Notes under the pieces: model-generated
Database searches by the model: none
Told to the model about the DNA's origin: nothing
What the model saw: the letters and a program-made list of their open reading frames with translations, nothing else
Assembly (NCBI GenBank): GCA_023511485.1
Contig: JAIMBH010000009.1
Location: 17,388 to 81,387, forward strand
Direction of reading: 5' to 3'
Origin: Bacillota bacterium
Lineage (GTDB): Bacteria > Actinomycetota > Aquicultoria > Aquicultorales > Aquicultoraceae
DNA length: 64,000 nucleotides
Position numbers and translations under genes: made by a program
Shown here: piece after piece, positions 15,939 through 24,759 of the stretch
Layout: each line of letters starts with the position of its first letter
Position numbering within the stretch: the first letter of the stretch is position 1

Positions 15939-17065
15939 TGCGCATCCTTATGCTTGCACGGAAAGAGATATTGCAGCTTTTGCGGGATAAGAGATTATTA
16001 CCATTGGCTTTTATCGCACCGCTTTTGCAGCTAATCCTCTTTGGTTACGTTGTCCAAACAGAAGTAAAAGATATTGGCATGGTGGTTGCCGATTACGACC
16101 GCACGGCTGAGAGCAGGGTTATGGCTGAGAAATTTGCCAATGCTGGATATTTTGAGATAGTAAAGCATGTTAATAGCGAAGCCGATATACCTACATATTT
16201 GCGATCTGATAAAGCCACACTTGGTCTTATTATCCCAAAGGGCTTTGAACATGCTATAAAGAATGGGCGCACGGCTGAGCTAATGCTTGTGCTTGATGGC
16301 TCCGATGCAAACACCGGTGTACAGGCGCAGCAATACGCAATGCGTATAATCGCGGCGCGGTCGCAGGAATTGATGAACAGCAGACTTAACACGATAAATG
16401 CACTGAGCGCTAGGATAGTAAACGTAAGCTCTAGGGTTAGGGTTTGGTATAACCCTGATTTAAAAAGCGTAAACTATATGGTACCTGGTTTAATCGGGAT
16501 GATTCTTACCATCATCACGACAATCCTGACTTCGGTGGCGATTGTAAAAGAACGGGAGCGAGGCACTCTCGAGCAGTTGGTTGTAACTCCCATAAAACGC
16601 TGGGAGCTGATATTGGGCAAGATTCTGCCTTATGTAATAATCTCCTTTATCGAGGTGGCATTGGTAGTCTCCCTTGGCGTTGTTTGGTTCGGAGTTCCTT
16701 TTAGGGGAAATGTCCTCTTGCTTCTTGCGCTCTGCGTTGCCTTCTTGTTTACAACAGTTGGTCAGGGGCTCTTGGTCTCAACGGTATCGCGCACCCAACA
16801 CCAGGCGCAAATGACGGCTTGGTTTTTTATGATGCCGGCAATTATGTTCTCTGGTTTTATCTTTCCTATCGAAAATATGCCGAAGGCAATACAGCTAGTG
16901 ACTTATCTGGTGCCGCTGCGATACTTCTTAGTTATTGTAAGGGGGATATTCCTTAAGGGCGTTGGAATGGAAGAATTATGGGATCAGGCGCTGATACTAA
17001 TGCTTCTTGGGATTTTAATTTTTAGCATAAGCGTTTTTAGATTCCAGAAGAGGTTTACAGATTAG
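15935..17065 (+). CDS. ABC-2 type permease 2
   Basis: Also 376 residues and clearly paralogous to permease 1: same topology, coupling segment VKERERGTLEQLVVTP and closing motif YLVPLRYFLVIVRGIFLKG. GAGGAGGG precedes the start inside the end of the previous gene. The pair is expected to form the transmembrane channel of the exporter. The substrate cannot be read from the sequence; relatives export drugs or cations. Confidence 0.92.
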   Translation: MMRILMLARKEILQLLRDKRLLPLAFIAPLLQLILFGYVVQTEVKDIGMVVADYDRTAESRVMAEKFANAGYFEIVKHVNSEADIPTYLRSDKATLGLIIPKGFEHAIKNGRTAELMLVLDGSDANTGVQAQQYAMRIIAARSQELMNSRLNTINALSARIVNVSSRVRVWYNPDLKSVNYMVPGLIGMILTIITTILTSVAIVKERERGTLEQLVVTPIKRWELILGKILPYVIISFIEVALVVSLGVVWFGVPFRGNVLLLLALCVAFLFTTVGQGLLVSTVSRTQHQAQMTAWFFMMPAIMFSGFIFPIENMPKAIQLVTYLVPLRYFLVIVRGIFLKGVGMEELWDQALILMLLGILIFSISVFRFQKRFTD

Positions 17066-17158
17066 CTTACAGGTTAGAGATTAGAGCCTCGGACAGGTCC
17101 GGAAGGGCCAGTGTGCCTAAGCGATAAAGTTAAAAACTAAATAGAACGGTGAAAGTAG

Positions 17159-18115
17159 TTGGATAAAGCAAACAATAGTTATGAAAAATCGATAATTGTT
17201 GATGGGCTTACCAAGAAATTTGGTGATTTTATAGCGGTGAATGACGTCTCTTTTGATGTCCGGCGCGGTGAGATATTCGGCTTTTTAGGCCCAAACGGCT
17301 CAGGAAAATCAACGACAATCCGTATGCTTTGTGGCATTCTTGAGCCAAGTGGAGGCAGGGCAAGTATCCTGGGTATAGACGTCAAGAAAAACCCAGAGGA
17401 AATCAAGCAGCACATCGGTTATATGTCGCAAAAGTTCAGTCTCTATGAAGACCTTACTGTTGATGAGAACCTCGACTTTTATGGCGGCATCTATGGTCTT
17501 AAAAACAGGCGCTTAGCTGAGCGCAAGGATTTCGTGTTTGAGATGGCTGGGTTAAAGGGTAGAGAGCATGAACTTGCCGCAAATCTTTCTACTGGGTGGA
17601 AACAGAGATTGGCTTTGGGATGCGCTATTATACATGAGCCCGAAATGGTCTTTCTTGATGAGCCGACTGGCGGAGTTGATCCGGTTTCAAGGAGGAACTT
17701 TTGGGAGATGCTGTATCATATGGCCGAATCCGGAACGACGCTTTTTGTGACGACGCACTATATGGACGAGGCTGAGCACTGCCATAGGATAGGGTTTATA
17801 TATCAGGGCAGAATGATCGCGTTAGGCACGCCGGATGAGCTAAAGAAGCAGCACATGCAGGGCAGCATTATCGAGGTTGCTGTCGATACATCCCAGGATG
17901 CCCTCAAGGCTATATCCTCAGCTCCTGGTGTCGAGGATGCATACTTCTACGGAGCCACCATCCACGCTAAAGTGGACTCCGCAGAAAAGGGCATACCGTT
18001 GGTCGAGAAGTATCTGAAAGGGTTAGGGTATAAGGGATTTTTGGTGCATGAAGTGCAACCCAGCCTGGAGGATGTTTTTGTAAACCTACTGGAAACTAGA
18101 AAAACCGGAGGCTAG
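17159..18115 (+). CDS. ABC transporter ATPase 2 (degenerate signature motif)
   Basis: A 318-residue ATPase paralogous to ATPase 1. Walker A is GPNGSGKS (44-51), Walker B FLDEP with Glu168, and the switch His200 is present (TTHYMDEAE). The signature is LSTGW (143-147) instead of LSGGQ. It corresponds to the other half of a YbhF-like protein. The start is a TTG behind a weak GGTGA, after a 93-base gap from permease 2. It is the last gene of the operon and its stop codon lies within the terminator. Confidence 0.92.
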   Translation: MDKANNSYEKSIIVDGLTKKFGDFIAVNDVSFDVRRGEIFGFLGPNGSGKSTTIRMLCGILEPSGGRASILGIDVKKNPEEIKQHIGYMSQKFSLYEDLTVDENLDFYGGIYGLKNRRLAERKDFVFEMAGLKGREHELAANLSTGWKQRLALGCAIIHEPEMVFLDEPTGGVDPVSRRNFWEMLYHMAESGTTLFVTTHYMDEAEHCHRIGFIYQGRMIALGTPDELKKQHMQGSIIEVAVDTSQDALKAISSAPGVEDAYFYGATIHAKVDSAEKGIPLVEKYLKGLGYKGFLVHEVQPSLEDVFVNLLETRKTGG

Positions 18116-18160
18116 ATTTGTGGACTAGTGCCTTAATTTAAAATCACACCTCCGGTTTTT
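18100..18160. terminator. Bidirectional terminator at the end of the export operon
   Basis: AAAAACCGGAGG (18100-18111) pairs perfectly with CCTCCGGTTTTT (18149-18160) over a 37-base loop. It serves both the ABC operon and the convergent ferritin-like gene. Confidence 0.8.
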
Positions 18161-18178
18161 AATCTTAAGTGACTGTTT

Positions 18179-18613
18179 TTAAGCGTACGGGTAAAGGTGT
18201 CTCTTAAAATCATTTAATTGGTTGAGTAGCTTAACATGTTTCCTCTCGTCCTCTAAAAGGTAGGATAAGAGGTGGCGAATCACAAAATGCCGGCTGTTCT
18301 CGAGTTCCTTCTCGGCAAGCATTACGGAATTTTTCTCCAGCTTAAGATGGTTGTCCAATAGCTCGGAGATGGCCCCAAGCTCTTCAGGGCTTAATAAAAT
18401 TGTGCCATTGAGCGCATCTTCTATAACATTTAGGATCTCTTTGTGCTTATGAGAATCGGCTTTGATAATGCCGGCTACTGTTTTTACAAGCGCATTGCTG
18501 CTTGACCCTATTATCTTATCACAACTTTCAATAGTTACATCCTCCAAATCTTTCCATTTCTTTATGTCTTCTTCAAAATCCGATCCTTTCTCAACCATGT
18601 CACGAATAGCCAT
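18179..18613 (-). CDS. Ferritin-like helical protein
   Basis: A 144-residue, all-helical protein with carboxylate/histidine motifs in the style of a ferritin-like bundle (KADSHKHKEIL near 51-61 and LEDERKH, Glu123-x-x-His126). The match is weaker than for the diiron protein at 10409, and the metal site cannot be assigned fully. A strong AAGGAGG stands before the ATG. It is a single gene between the export operon and nth. Iron handling or oxidative-stress protection is a family-level guess. Confidence 0.7.
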   Translation of the reverse strand: MAIRDMVEKGSDFEEDIKKWKDLEDVTIESCDKIIGSSSNALVKTVAGIIKADSHKHKEILNVIEDALNGTILLSPEELGAISELLDNHLKLEKNSVMLAEKELENSRHFVIRHLLSYLLEDERKHVKLLNQLNDFKRHLYPYA

Positions 18614-18758
18614 TTCAATACCTCCTTATTGTTGTCTTTAAATTACCCGGCACAAGCTAAGCTACTATACGCTTTATATACCTAAAACTTTACATTTTTA
18701 TGCTTTGTTTTAAACTCAAATGCAGATAAATTATTTGTAGCATGGGCATGGGGTACAA

Positions 18759-19397
18759 ATGGTTGAGCAGGCTAATAAGACAGCTGAGATAATAAATCGC
18801 CTGAGGAAAGAATATCCGGATGCAAAGATAGCTCTTGTCTATTCAAACCCCGTTGAGCTTCTTATTGCGGTGATTCTTTCGGCTCAGTGCACGGATAAAA
18901 AGGTAAATGAGGTCACAAGAGAACTGTTCAAAAAGTATAGAAGCGTCTATGACTTTGCAGATGCTTCGCTTGAAGAACTTGAAGCAGATATAAGGCCTAC
19001 CGGCTTTTATAGAAATAAAGCTAGAAATATTAAAAGTGTGGCTAATATACTGATAAGGGATTTTGGCGGGGAGGTTCCAAAGAGCATGCAGGAGTTAACG
19101 CGTTTCCCTGGAGTCGCGCGGAAGACCGCTAATGTCGTGCTGGGAAACGCGTTTGGCATAGTCGAAGGCATAGCGGTTGATACACATGTCAAGCGTCTTT
19201 CAAGACGGCTTGGGCTAAGTAAAAACAACGATCCTGAAAAGATCGAGCGTGACCTGATGGATAGTGTACCGAGAGAAGAGTGGTTTAATTTTACCTATTT
19301 GTTGATTGAGCATGGACGGGCTGTATGCGATGCCAAAAGGCCCCGGTGTGATAGCTGTATTTTAAACGATATCTGCCCCTCTGCACTTAAGCTCTAA
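18759..19397 (+). CDS. nth: Endonuclease III
   Basis: A DNA glycosylase/AP lyase removing oxidised pyrimidines. In the 212-residue product the helix-hairpin-helix (LTRFPGVARKTANVVL) contains catalytic Lys122, and Asp141 is in VDTHVKR. The iron-sulfur cluster loop Cys190-x6-Cys197-x2-Cys200-x5-Cys206 is complete. The length is normal. It is a single gene; no partner is needed. Confidence 0.97.
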   Translation: MVEQANKTAEIINRLRKEYPDAKIALVYSNPVELLIAVILSAQCTDKKVNEVTRELFKKYRSVYDFADASLEELEADIRPTGFYRNKARNIKSVANILIRDFGGEVPKSMQELTRFPGVARKTANVVLGNAFGIVEGIAVDTHVKRLSRRLGLSKNNDPEKIERDLMDSVPREEWFNFTYLLIEHGRAVCDAKRPRCDSCILNDICPSALKL

Positions 19398-19428
19398 GCC
19401 TGCAGGAATTTAATGGCTCTTGGTGATT

Positions 19429-19470
19429 TTGATTTAAGTCAAAGGATTTATCAGCGAACTTTTCTATACT
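19429..19470 (+). promoter_or_regulatory. FNR/DNR-type box with -10 element upstream of the YgbA-like gene
   Basis: TTGATTTAAGTCAA (19429-19442) is the TTGAT-N4-GTCAA form bound by Crp/Fnr-family sensors such as FNR and the NO-responsive DNR group. TATACT at 19465-19470 is a good -10. That places the box centre at about -41.5 from the predicted start site, the classical position for class II activation. Confidence 0.6.
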
Positions 19471-19503
19471 AAGATATAGATATCTTTTTTGGGTGGTGCT
19501 AAG

Positions 19504-19863
19504 GTGCCTGTATTTGAACCCAGGGTTCGGCATGATATCGGTATTTTGGCAAAGTTTGTTGAAATATATTGCCGCAAGAACCATAGCAAAGAGGACAAAA
19601 TACCTTTCTACTATAAAGGCAGGGGAAGCGAAGAGCTGGATTTACCCAAGATGTTGCTTTGTGAGCGCTGCTTTAAGCTTCTCAACCATGGGATAGCCAA
19701 GCGGGCTATGTGCCCGATGGATCCCAAGCCCATGTGTAAGAAGTGCCCCAACCAGTGCTATCATCCGTTCTATAAAGAACAGATCAGGGAAGTAATGAAG
19801 TTCTCAGGAATTTACCTTGTAAAAAGAGGGCGCCTGGACATGCTGTATCACTACTTGGCATAA
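19504..19863 (+). CDS. YgbA-like (nitrous-oxide-stimulated promoter family) protein
   Basis: A 119-residue cysteine-rich protein. Motifs are EIYCRKNHS, LCERCFKLLNHGIAKR, CPMDPKPMCKKCPNQCYHP and the tail IREVMKFSGIYLVKRGRLD. This is the pattern of the family containing E. coli YgbA, which is induced by nitric oxide and helps recovery from nitrosative stress. About eight cysteines suggest zinc or iron-sulfur binding. I prefer the GTG at 19504, six bases after GGTGGT; a TTG at 19489 is in frame too. The upstream FNR/DNR box supports a role in NO or low-oxygen response. Confidence 0.85.
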   Translation: MPVFEPRVRHDIGILAKFVEIYCRKNHSKEDKIPFYYKGRGSEELDLPKMLLCERCFKLLNHGIAKRAMCPMDPKPMCKKCPNQCYHPFYKEQIREVMKFSGIYLVKRGRLDMLYHYLA

Positions 19864-19925
19864 AGTGCAGGTAAGCGATAAGAGAACGGTCTTGATGTGC
19901 CGACTATTCTAAACTGGAGGATGCG

Positions 19926-20435
19926 GTGGAACTACTTGATACTATAAAGACCAGAAGAAGCATTAGAAAATATTCCGGCAAGCCGGTAAGTGATGAGGAT
20001 ATCGACAAAATACTCGAAGCTGGGCGGTGGGCTCCATCTGGTCTTAATAACCAACCCTGGCGGTTTGCAGTTATCAGGCGAAATGAAACAAAGGAGGAGG
20101 TAGCTAATGCTACTGAATATAGGTCTACTGTTCTAGGGGCCAATGTTTTAATCGCAGTGTTTCTGGACAACTCAGTTTCATATAACCGCATAAAAGATAT
20201 TCAGGCGATGGGAGCCTGCATACAAAATATGCTTCTTGAAGCGCACTCTCTAGGTTTGGGTGCATGCTGGCTAGGACAGATACTTGCAAATAGAGAACAG
20301 GTGGAAAGATTGGTAGGTGCTCCAGATAGTTTTGAGCTTATGGCTGTTATTGCCATAGGTCATCCAGCATCAACATCTCAAAAGGGTAGAAGGAACCGCC
20401 TAGATGAGTTGGTTTTTTTAAGAGAAGAGATTTAG
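19926..20435 (+). CDS. Nitroreductase-family flavoprotein
   Basis: A 169-residue FMN-dependent oxidoreductase. The N-terminal FMN motif (TRRSIRKYSGKPVSDEDI) and the following RWAPSGLNNQPWRF segment are typical; GLGACWLGQI and VIAIGHPA complete the core. The GTG start has TGGAGG ahead of it. It follows the YgbA-like gene by 62 bases and may be co-transcribed. The substrate is unknown. It converges with the sugar-dehydrogenase gene and overlaps it by four bases. Confidence 0.9.
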   Translation: MELLDTIKTRRSIRKYSGKPVSDEDIDKILEAGRWAPSGLNNQPWRFAVIRRNETKEEVANATEYRSTVLGANVLIAVFLDNSVSYNRIKDIQAMGACIQNMLLEAHSLGLGACWLGQILANREQVERLVGAPDSFELMAVIAIGHPASTSQKGRRNRLDELVFLREEI

Positions 20436-21583
20436 AAGTTGTCTTTGATCTGATTCAGCTTCCTGATGATATTACTCTCGATGACATATATATCGCCGTC
20501 CGGGGATTGGGCAATGCCTATAATAGATGAGCCTGCCTGGTATATGACCTTATCTTGCCGCACCTGATCGCGAACTGTGCTGGTTAGTTCGATAGCATGA
20601 AGATTATCTGTGTTATATGTGCCAAAGATAAACCAATCTTTGAGTTTCGGAAATATATTGCCGGTATAGAATATAGCCTGTGTAGGTGCAATCGGCCGTC
20701 TGTAGACGATAAGGGGATTAATAAATCGCTTATCATTGCTCTTCCCAAGCACAATTGGCCAACCGTAATTACCGCCTTTTACAATCCTGTTTATTTCATC
20801 GTCTCTGGTCGGACCGTTCTCTGTGATATATAAGGCCTTTGTTTTCGGGTCAAAGGCCATGCCAAATACATTTCGGTGGCCGTATGAGTAGACAGGCGAG
20901 TTTTTGAATGGGTTGTCATCTGGGATTTTGCCGTCTGGTCTTACCCGTAAAATCTTTCCTGCGGTCGAGCTTATATCTTGGGCTAAACTACGGTTTCCTG
21001 TCTCTCCAGTCGATATGTAAAGGTTACCGTCAGGTCCAAAAGCTAGTATACCGCCGTTGTGAATTCTTCCGCCGGGGATGTTATCAACAATAACTTCTGG
21101 TTCTGGTGCCGCAGTATTGCTTTCGTTTTCTTTAAACCTAACTACCCTGTTAGTTAAGCGTCCATTTTTAACATAGGTGTGATAAATATAGACGTAAGGT
21201 TGAGCTTGAAAGTTAGGATGTAGAGCTATCCCTAAGAGACCTGTCTCATTATAGCCGCTTAGCTGTGGAACGTTTACTGTTGCAAAGGGCTTTCTTAGCA
21301 AACGGTGGTTGGCGAAGACCCTAATGCGGCCGATACGTTCGGTTATAAATATTCGCCGGTCGGGGGTAAAAGCCATAGCTATCGGTTGGTTAAGCCCGGT
21401 TATAGTTTGCGGGAAGGCTGGCTTCCTGGCTCTCTCTTTGCCACCCTGAGTTGTTACGGTAGATTTGGCGGTGGTCGTAGTTATTGGGCTGGTTTGCCCT
21501 GCGCAGCCGGCAAAAAGATACAAGCAAGCAGCAATTACCGCCATAATGGATAATGCTGAGGCCCAACTCCATCTCTTTTCCAT
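20432..21583 (-). CDS. PQQ-type glucose/sorbosone dehydrogenase-like lipoprotein
   Basis: A six-bladed beta-propeller of the soluble aldose-sugar dehydrogenase (YliI-like) family. Typical repeats include GLNQPIAMAFTPDRRIFITE, RIHNGGILAFGPDGNLYIST and GHRNVFGMAFDP. The chain begins with a signal peptide ending in lipobox LFAG-Cys27, so it is anchored outside the membrane; a Thr-rich linker follows. I start it at the ATG at 21583 behind GGAG, giving 383 residues; an upstream in-frame start at 21640 would overlap the MFS gene. PQQ genes are not seen here. Confidence 0.88.
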   Translation of the reverse strand: MEKRWSWASALSIMAVIAACLYLFAGCAGQTSPITTTTAKSTVTTQGGKERARKPAFPQTITGLNQPIAMAFTPDRRIFITERIGRIRVFANHRLLRKPFATVNVPQLSGYNETGLLGIALHPNFQAQPYVYIYHTYVKNGRLTNRVVRFKENESNTAAPEPEVIVDNIPGGRIHNGGILAFGPDGNLYISTGETGNRSLAQDISSTAGKILRVRPDGKIPDDNPFKNSPVYSYGHRNVFGMAFDPKTKALYITENGPTRDDEINRIVKGGNYGWPIVLGKSNDKRFINPLIVYRRPIAPTQAIFYTGNIFPKLKDWFIFGTYNTDNLHAIELTSTVRDQVRQDKVIYQAGSSIIGIAQSPDGDIYVIESNIIRKLNQIKDNF

Positions 21584-21623
21584 ATTGGGATTATCTCCAA
21601 TTTTTTGAGGCCTAATCAGCCTT

Positions 21624-22943
21624 TTATTCTGCGCTCTCAAGCAAGTTCCGGCGAATAAAGAGCATTATTGAGGTCAGCATAAGAATAACCGCACCGATAG
21701 CAACGGCAGTGGGGCTACCTAACAGATTTGCGATCGATCCGATGAAGAAGCTTCCAATGGGAGCAAGCCCTATAAAACACCAGACAAAAAGGCTCATTAT
21801 TCGACCTCTGAACTCGGTTGGTACGGCAGCCTGGAGCGAAGTGTTGGTCGCCGATACCGATATAAGAAATGATATCCCTATCCCAGCTTGTGCGATAATG
21901 GATACGATAAATTCTCTTGATAGGGCAAAGATAAATAAAAATATGCTGTAGCTAAGGATACTGAATTTGATAAGTGTTTTCCGCTGCACAGAATGAGAGA
22001 GCCCCGCTACAATGAGCGCTCCTAACACGGCGCCAAAACCGCTCGCAGCCATAAGATAACCAAGACCTCCGGGCCCGACTTTGAGGATATCCCGAGCAAA
22101 GACGGGCATAAGGACGGTATGCGACATGCCGAATATGGAAAGAATGCCAAGTGATATAAGGAGCATGGCTATAGAGATGTCTCTGCGTGCGTAATTTATG
22201 CCGCTGATTAGGTTTTGCCAGATATTTCCGCTGACTTTAGCTGTTTTCACCGGACGCGGTTTAATTAACACAAGAGCGACGATTACCGCTAAGAAACTTA
22301 GCGCATTTATATAGAAAGATGGCGCTACGCCCAGCCTGGCAATTATAATGCCCGCAACGGCAGGGCCTACTAACCTTGCTGCATTAAACTGGGCTGAGTT
22401 AAGTGCGACGGCATTCATCAGGTCTTTTCTTGGTACTAGCTCGGGGATTAGTGCCTGCCAGGCGGGAAAGTTAAAGCTGCTTGCAATTCCAGCGGCAAGG
22501 GATATGGCAAGTATTATCAGGATGTTCGCAACTCTTAATGAAACTAATAATCCGAGGACAAACGCCAGAACCATTAGAATTATCTGACTTATTATTAAAA
22601 GCGATCTTCTTTCATACCTATCAGCAATAACTCCACCAACGAGTGCCAGGAAGAACGTGGGGAGGCTTGAAGTAAAATTAACCAACCCAAGGCTAAACTC
22701 CGAATTTGTGACCTGGAAAACAAACCAGCCAAGGGCAACCGACTGAATCCACGTCCCTATATTAGAGAGGAAAGCTCCCGACCACAGGTAACGATATTCA
22801 GGGTAACGAAGAGAAATAAAAAGCCGCCCCCGCCTTGTTGTTGTTTCTATGATTGCCGTTTCGGGAGAGGTCGTCTCAGCTTCTATTATCTCCGTCTGCA
22901 GTAATTTACTATCGCTATTGGCTTGGTTGTTATTAGCGGTCAT
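21624..22943 (-). CDS. Major facilitator superfamily exporter
   Basis: A 439-residue transporter with about 12 membrane helices, of the MFS_3/EntS-like group. Conserved features are the N-terminal RYPEYRYLWSGAFLSNIGTW, the helix 2-3 loop GGVIADRYERR (motif A) and the helix 4-5 region with VPRKDLMNAVALNSAQFNAA. The first 35 residues are hydrophilic and Thr/Glu-rich. It is 40 bases upstream of the sugar-dehydrogenase gene, probably in one transcript. The substrate is unknown. Confidence 0.92.
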   Translation of the reverse strand: MTANNNQANSDSKLLQTEIIEAETTSPETAIIETTTRRGRLFISLRYPEYRYLWSGAFLSNIGTWIQSVALGWFVFQVTNSEFSLGLVNFTSSLPTFFLALVGGVIADRYERRSLLIISQIILMVLAFVLGLLVSLRVANILIILAISLAAGIASSFNFPAWQALIPELVPRKDLMNAVALNSAQFNAARLVGPAVAGIIIARLGVAPSFYINALSFLAVIVALVLIKPRPVKTAKVSGNIWQNLISGINYARRDISIAMLLISLGILSIFGMSHTVLMPVFARDILKVGPGGLGYLMAASGFGAVLGALIVAGLSHSVQRKTLIKFSILSYSIFLFIFALSREFIVSIIAQAGIGISFLISVSATNTSLQAAVPTEFRGRIMSLFVWCFIGLAPIGSFFIGSIANLLGSPTAVAIGAVILMLTSIMLFIRRNLLESAE

Positions 22944-23478
22944 CTATCATCAATATTCTATTTACCCACTAACGTATTGCTAAGTCAACCTAGCCCAATA
23001 TCCCAAGAATTTTAAAGTTGTATTATAATAGCGTATTATGATTACAGCTATGGATTATAAGCCCATATAGGTCTGGCAAAAAAAATCGAAGCAATTAGTA
23101 AATTCGGAGGATTCAAGTTTAGAGCTTGCTTATCCTCGCTGCAGATGAGCTGAAATTTAATGCCTGCCCGGTCTAATGCTCTTACCAGTTGAAGAAGGTA
23201 ATTAATGCCGTAATATTGTTGCTGCAGATGGGGGATGTATAAATGCAGTTAGGTCATTTGAAACGCCTTTTTGATATCTATACTATTGTACCCCTAGCGG
23301 TAATTATATAAACAAAATGATGACATAAGTTTATATAAGCACTTCAGTGGTAAACATAAATAGCAGGTCATGAAAAAGCATATTAGCAATTGGTAAATCT
23401 GCAAATTATAAATGCTTATACTTAAAGCTCAAGGATAAATAAATAGCTTAAAGATATTAGTCTGCGGGAGTGTGGCTG
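22944..23478. other. Long intergenic region with one dyad
   Basis: 535 bases without a supported gene. TTATATAAAC at 23304-23313 and its exact complement at 23339-23348 form a 10-bp inverted repeat. On the minus strand between about 23240 and 23050 an unstarted frame of about 68 codons has protein-like composition and might be a decayed gene, but I could not confirm it. Confidence 0.5.
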
Positions 23479-24120
23479 CTAAGTTAAAAGGGCTGCAATT
23501 ATACCAACAAGAAATATTCCATCAAATACTCCTGCTCCACCTATGCTAATAGCCAGGGCTCCCATATTGCGTACTTTACCCAGGTTCAGTAAGTCTGCAC
23601 CCGTTAGAGTCCCGAGAACTCCCGATATAAATGCGACAGGGGCTGGATTGTCAGGGGCTAGCGTATACGCCAAAATTGCCGATATGATCGGCGGAATAAA
23701 AGCGGGCATAGCTATGCCAACGCCAGGAACGACTCTTGCAAGGATTTTTGAAACAGCTGTAATCACAACCGTTGCGATTATTGTGGGCAGCAAAGGTGCT
23801 TTAGGTAAGAAGTATAAGGCCAGCAAAACAGGTATCAAAGCACCGCCTACATTGATAAAAATAACCTGCTCGGCAACCCTTGGAGGATAATAAAAGAATG
23901 GGAAAGGTAGCCGGCGGTCTTCGATTACGGTGATCTTGCGGCGTGATATGGGGATGTTTATATATCCACCAACTATGATGCTTAAGAATATAAGGAATGT
24001 TTCGACTGGTGAGAGCCCTAGCTTGGTAAAAGATATTGCTATAGCGTTAAATAAAAACAAGACAAAGACAAAAAAGAGCAAAAAAGCAAGGATTACAGGT
24101 ACAAATATTGCACGCCTCAT
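23479..24120 (-). CDS. DUF1614 membrane protein
   Basis: A 213-residue protein with about six to seven hydrophobic helices and the glycine-rich closing segment ISIGGAGVFDGIFLVGII that marks DUF1614. Function unknown. GGAGG stands just before the ATG. It lies 12 bases after the uracil-DNA glycosylase gene, so the two are probably one operon, though no functional link is evident. Confidence 0.85.
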   Translation of the reverse strand: MRRAIFVPVILAFLLFFVFVLFLFNAIAISFTKLGLSPVETFLIFLSIIVGGYINIPISRRKITVIEDRRLPFPFFYYPPRVAEQVIFINVGGALIPVLLALYFLPKAPLLPTIIATVVITAVSKILARVVPGVGIAMPAFIPPIISAILAYTLAPDNPAPVAFISGVLGTLTGADLLNLGKVRNMGALAISIGGAGVFDGIFLVGIIAALLT

Positions 24121-24132
24121 TTTTCCTCCAAA

Positions 24133-24759
24133 TTATGCTGCAGCGGCCGGCTTTATAATATCTCTTATTTTTTGCAAGTCTTCTCTAAATTCCTGCATTC
24201 TTTCTTCGCCTTCACTGACCATAAAAGCCCTTAGTATTGCTGCTGGGTGGAAGGTAGGTAAAACAGCTATCCCATGCCAGTTAAAAAACTTACCATGATC
24301 TTGGGTAAGCTTAAAATCCTTTCCTAGAAACCACTGGCTGGCTTTGGCACCTAAAGCTACAATAAGCTTCGGTTTTACCACTGCTATCTCGCGCTCTAGA
24401 AACTCTCGCTCGAGGTTTATCTGTCTCGCAGATGGCGGCTTATTGCTCCTCTTACCGCCGGGGATTTTCTTGCACGACCTGTACTTGACCACGTTAGTTA
24501 TATAAAAATCTTGGTCTACTTCAAACCCTAAGTCCCTCAGTACGTCTTCGAGTAGCTTACCGGCTCGGCCAACAAATGGTTTCTGCTGCTTCTCTTCTTG
24601 TTCGCCAGGTCCCTCGCCAACCAGCATGCAATTGGCATCGGGATTGCCGCGGGGAAATACCGGGGTATTGCCTACATCCGGAAGCTCTCGACACTGCCTA
24701 CAGTTTGCAATGTCCTCTTCAATCTTTTTTATGACTTCGCTTTTATCTAGTTCGGACAT
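24133..24759 (-). CDS. Uracil-DNA glycosylase, family 4-like, with altered iron-sulfur cysteines
   Basis: A 208-residue glycosylase removing uracil from DNA. Motif A is GEGPGEQEE (48-56) and motif B is HPAAILR. CxxC (Cys20, Cys23) gives two cluster ligands, but the usual third (V-K-C-R-P-P) reads VVKYRSCKK, with Cys96 shifted, and the usual fourth in the next helix is absent. Residues 97-112 (KKIPGGKRSNKPPSAR) form an insert recalling the KRRIHKTP loop of UdgX, without its reactive histidine. It may have an unusual cluster or none. Confidence 0.88.
   Translation of the reverse strand: MSELDKSEVIKKIEEDIANCRQCRELPDVGNTPVFPRGNPDANCMLVGEGPGEQEEKQQKPFVGRAGKLLEDVLRDLGFEVDQDFYITNVVKYRSCKKIPGGKRSNKPPSARQINLEREFLEREIAVVKPKLIVALGAKASQWFLGKDFKLTQDHGKFFNWHGIAVLPTFHPAAILRAFMVSEGEERMQEFREDLQKIRDIIKPAAAA

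Noticed and set aside
19489..19503. Five extra N-terminal codons of the YgbA-like gene from a TTG
   Set aside because: No ribosome site upstream of the TTG; the GTG at 19504 is correctly spaced from GGTGGT. Not fully excluded.
23050..23240. Minus-strand frame of about 68 codons with protein-like composition, possible decayed gene
   Set aside because: No start codon, no ribosome site and no recognisable domain; a frame of this length can arise by chance. Noted only in the intergenic entry.
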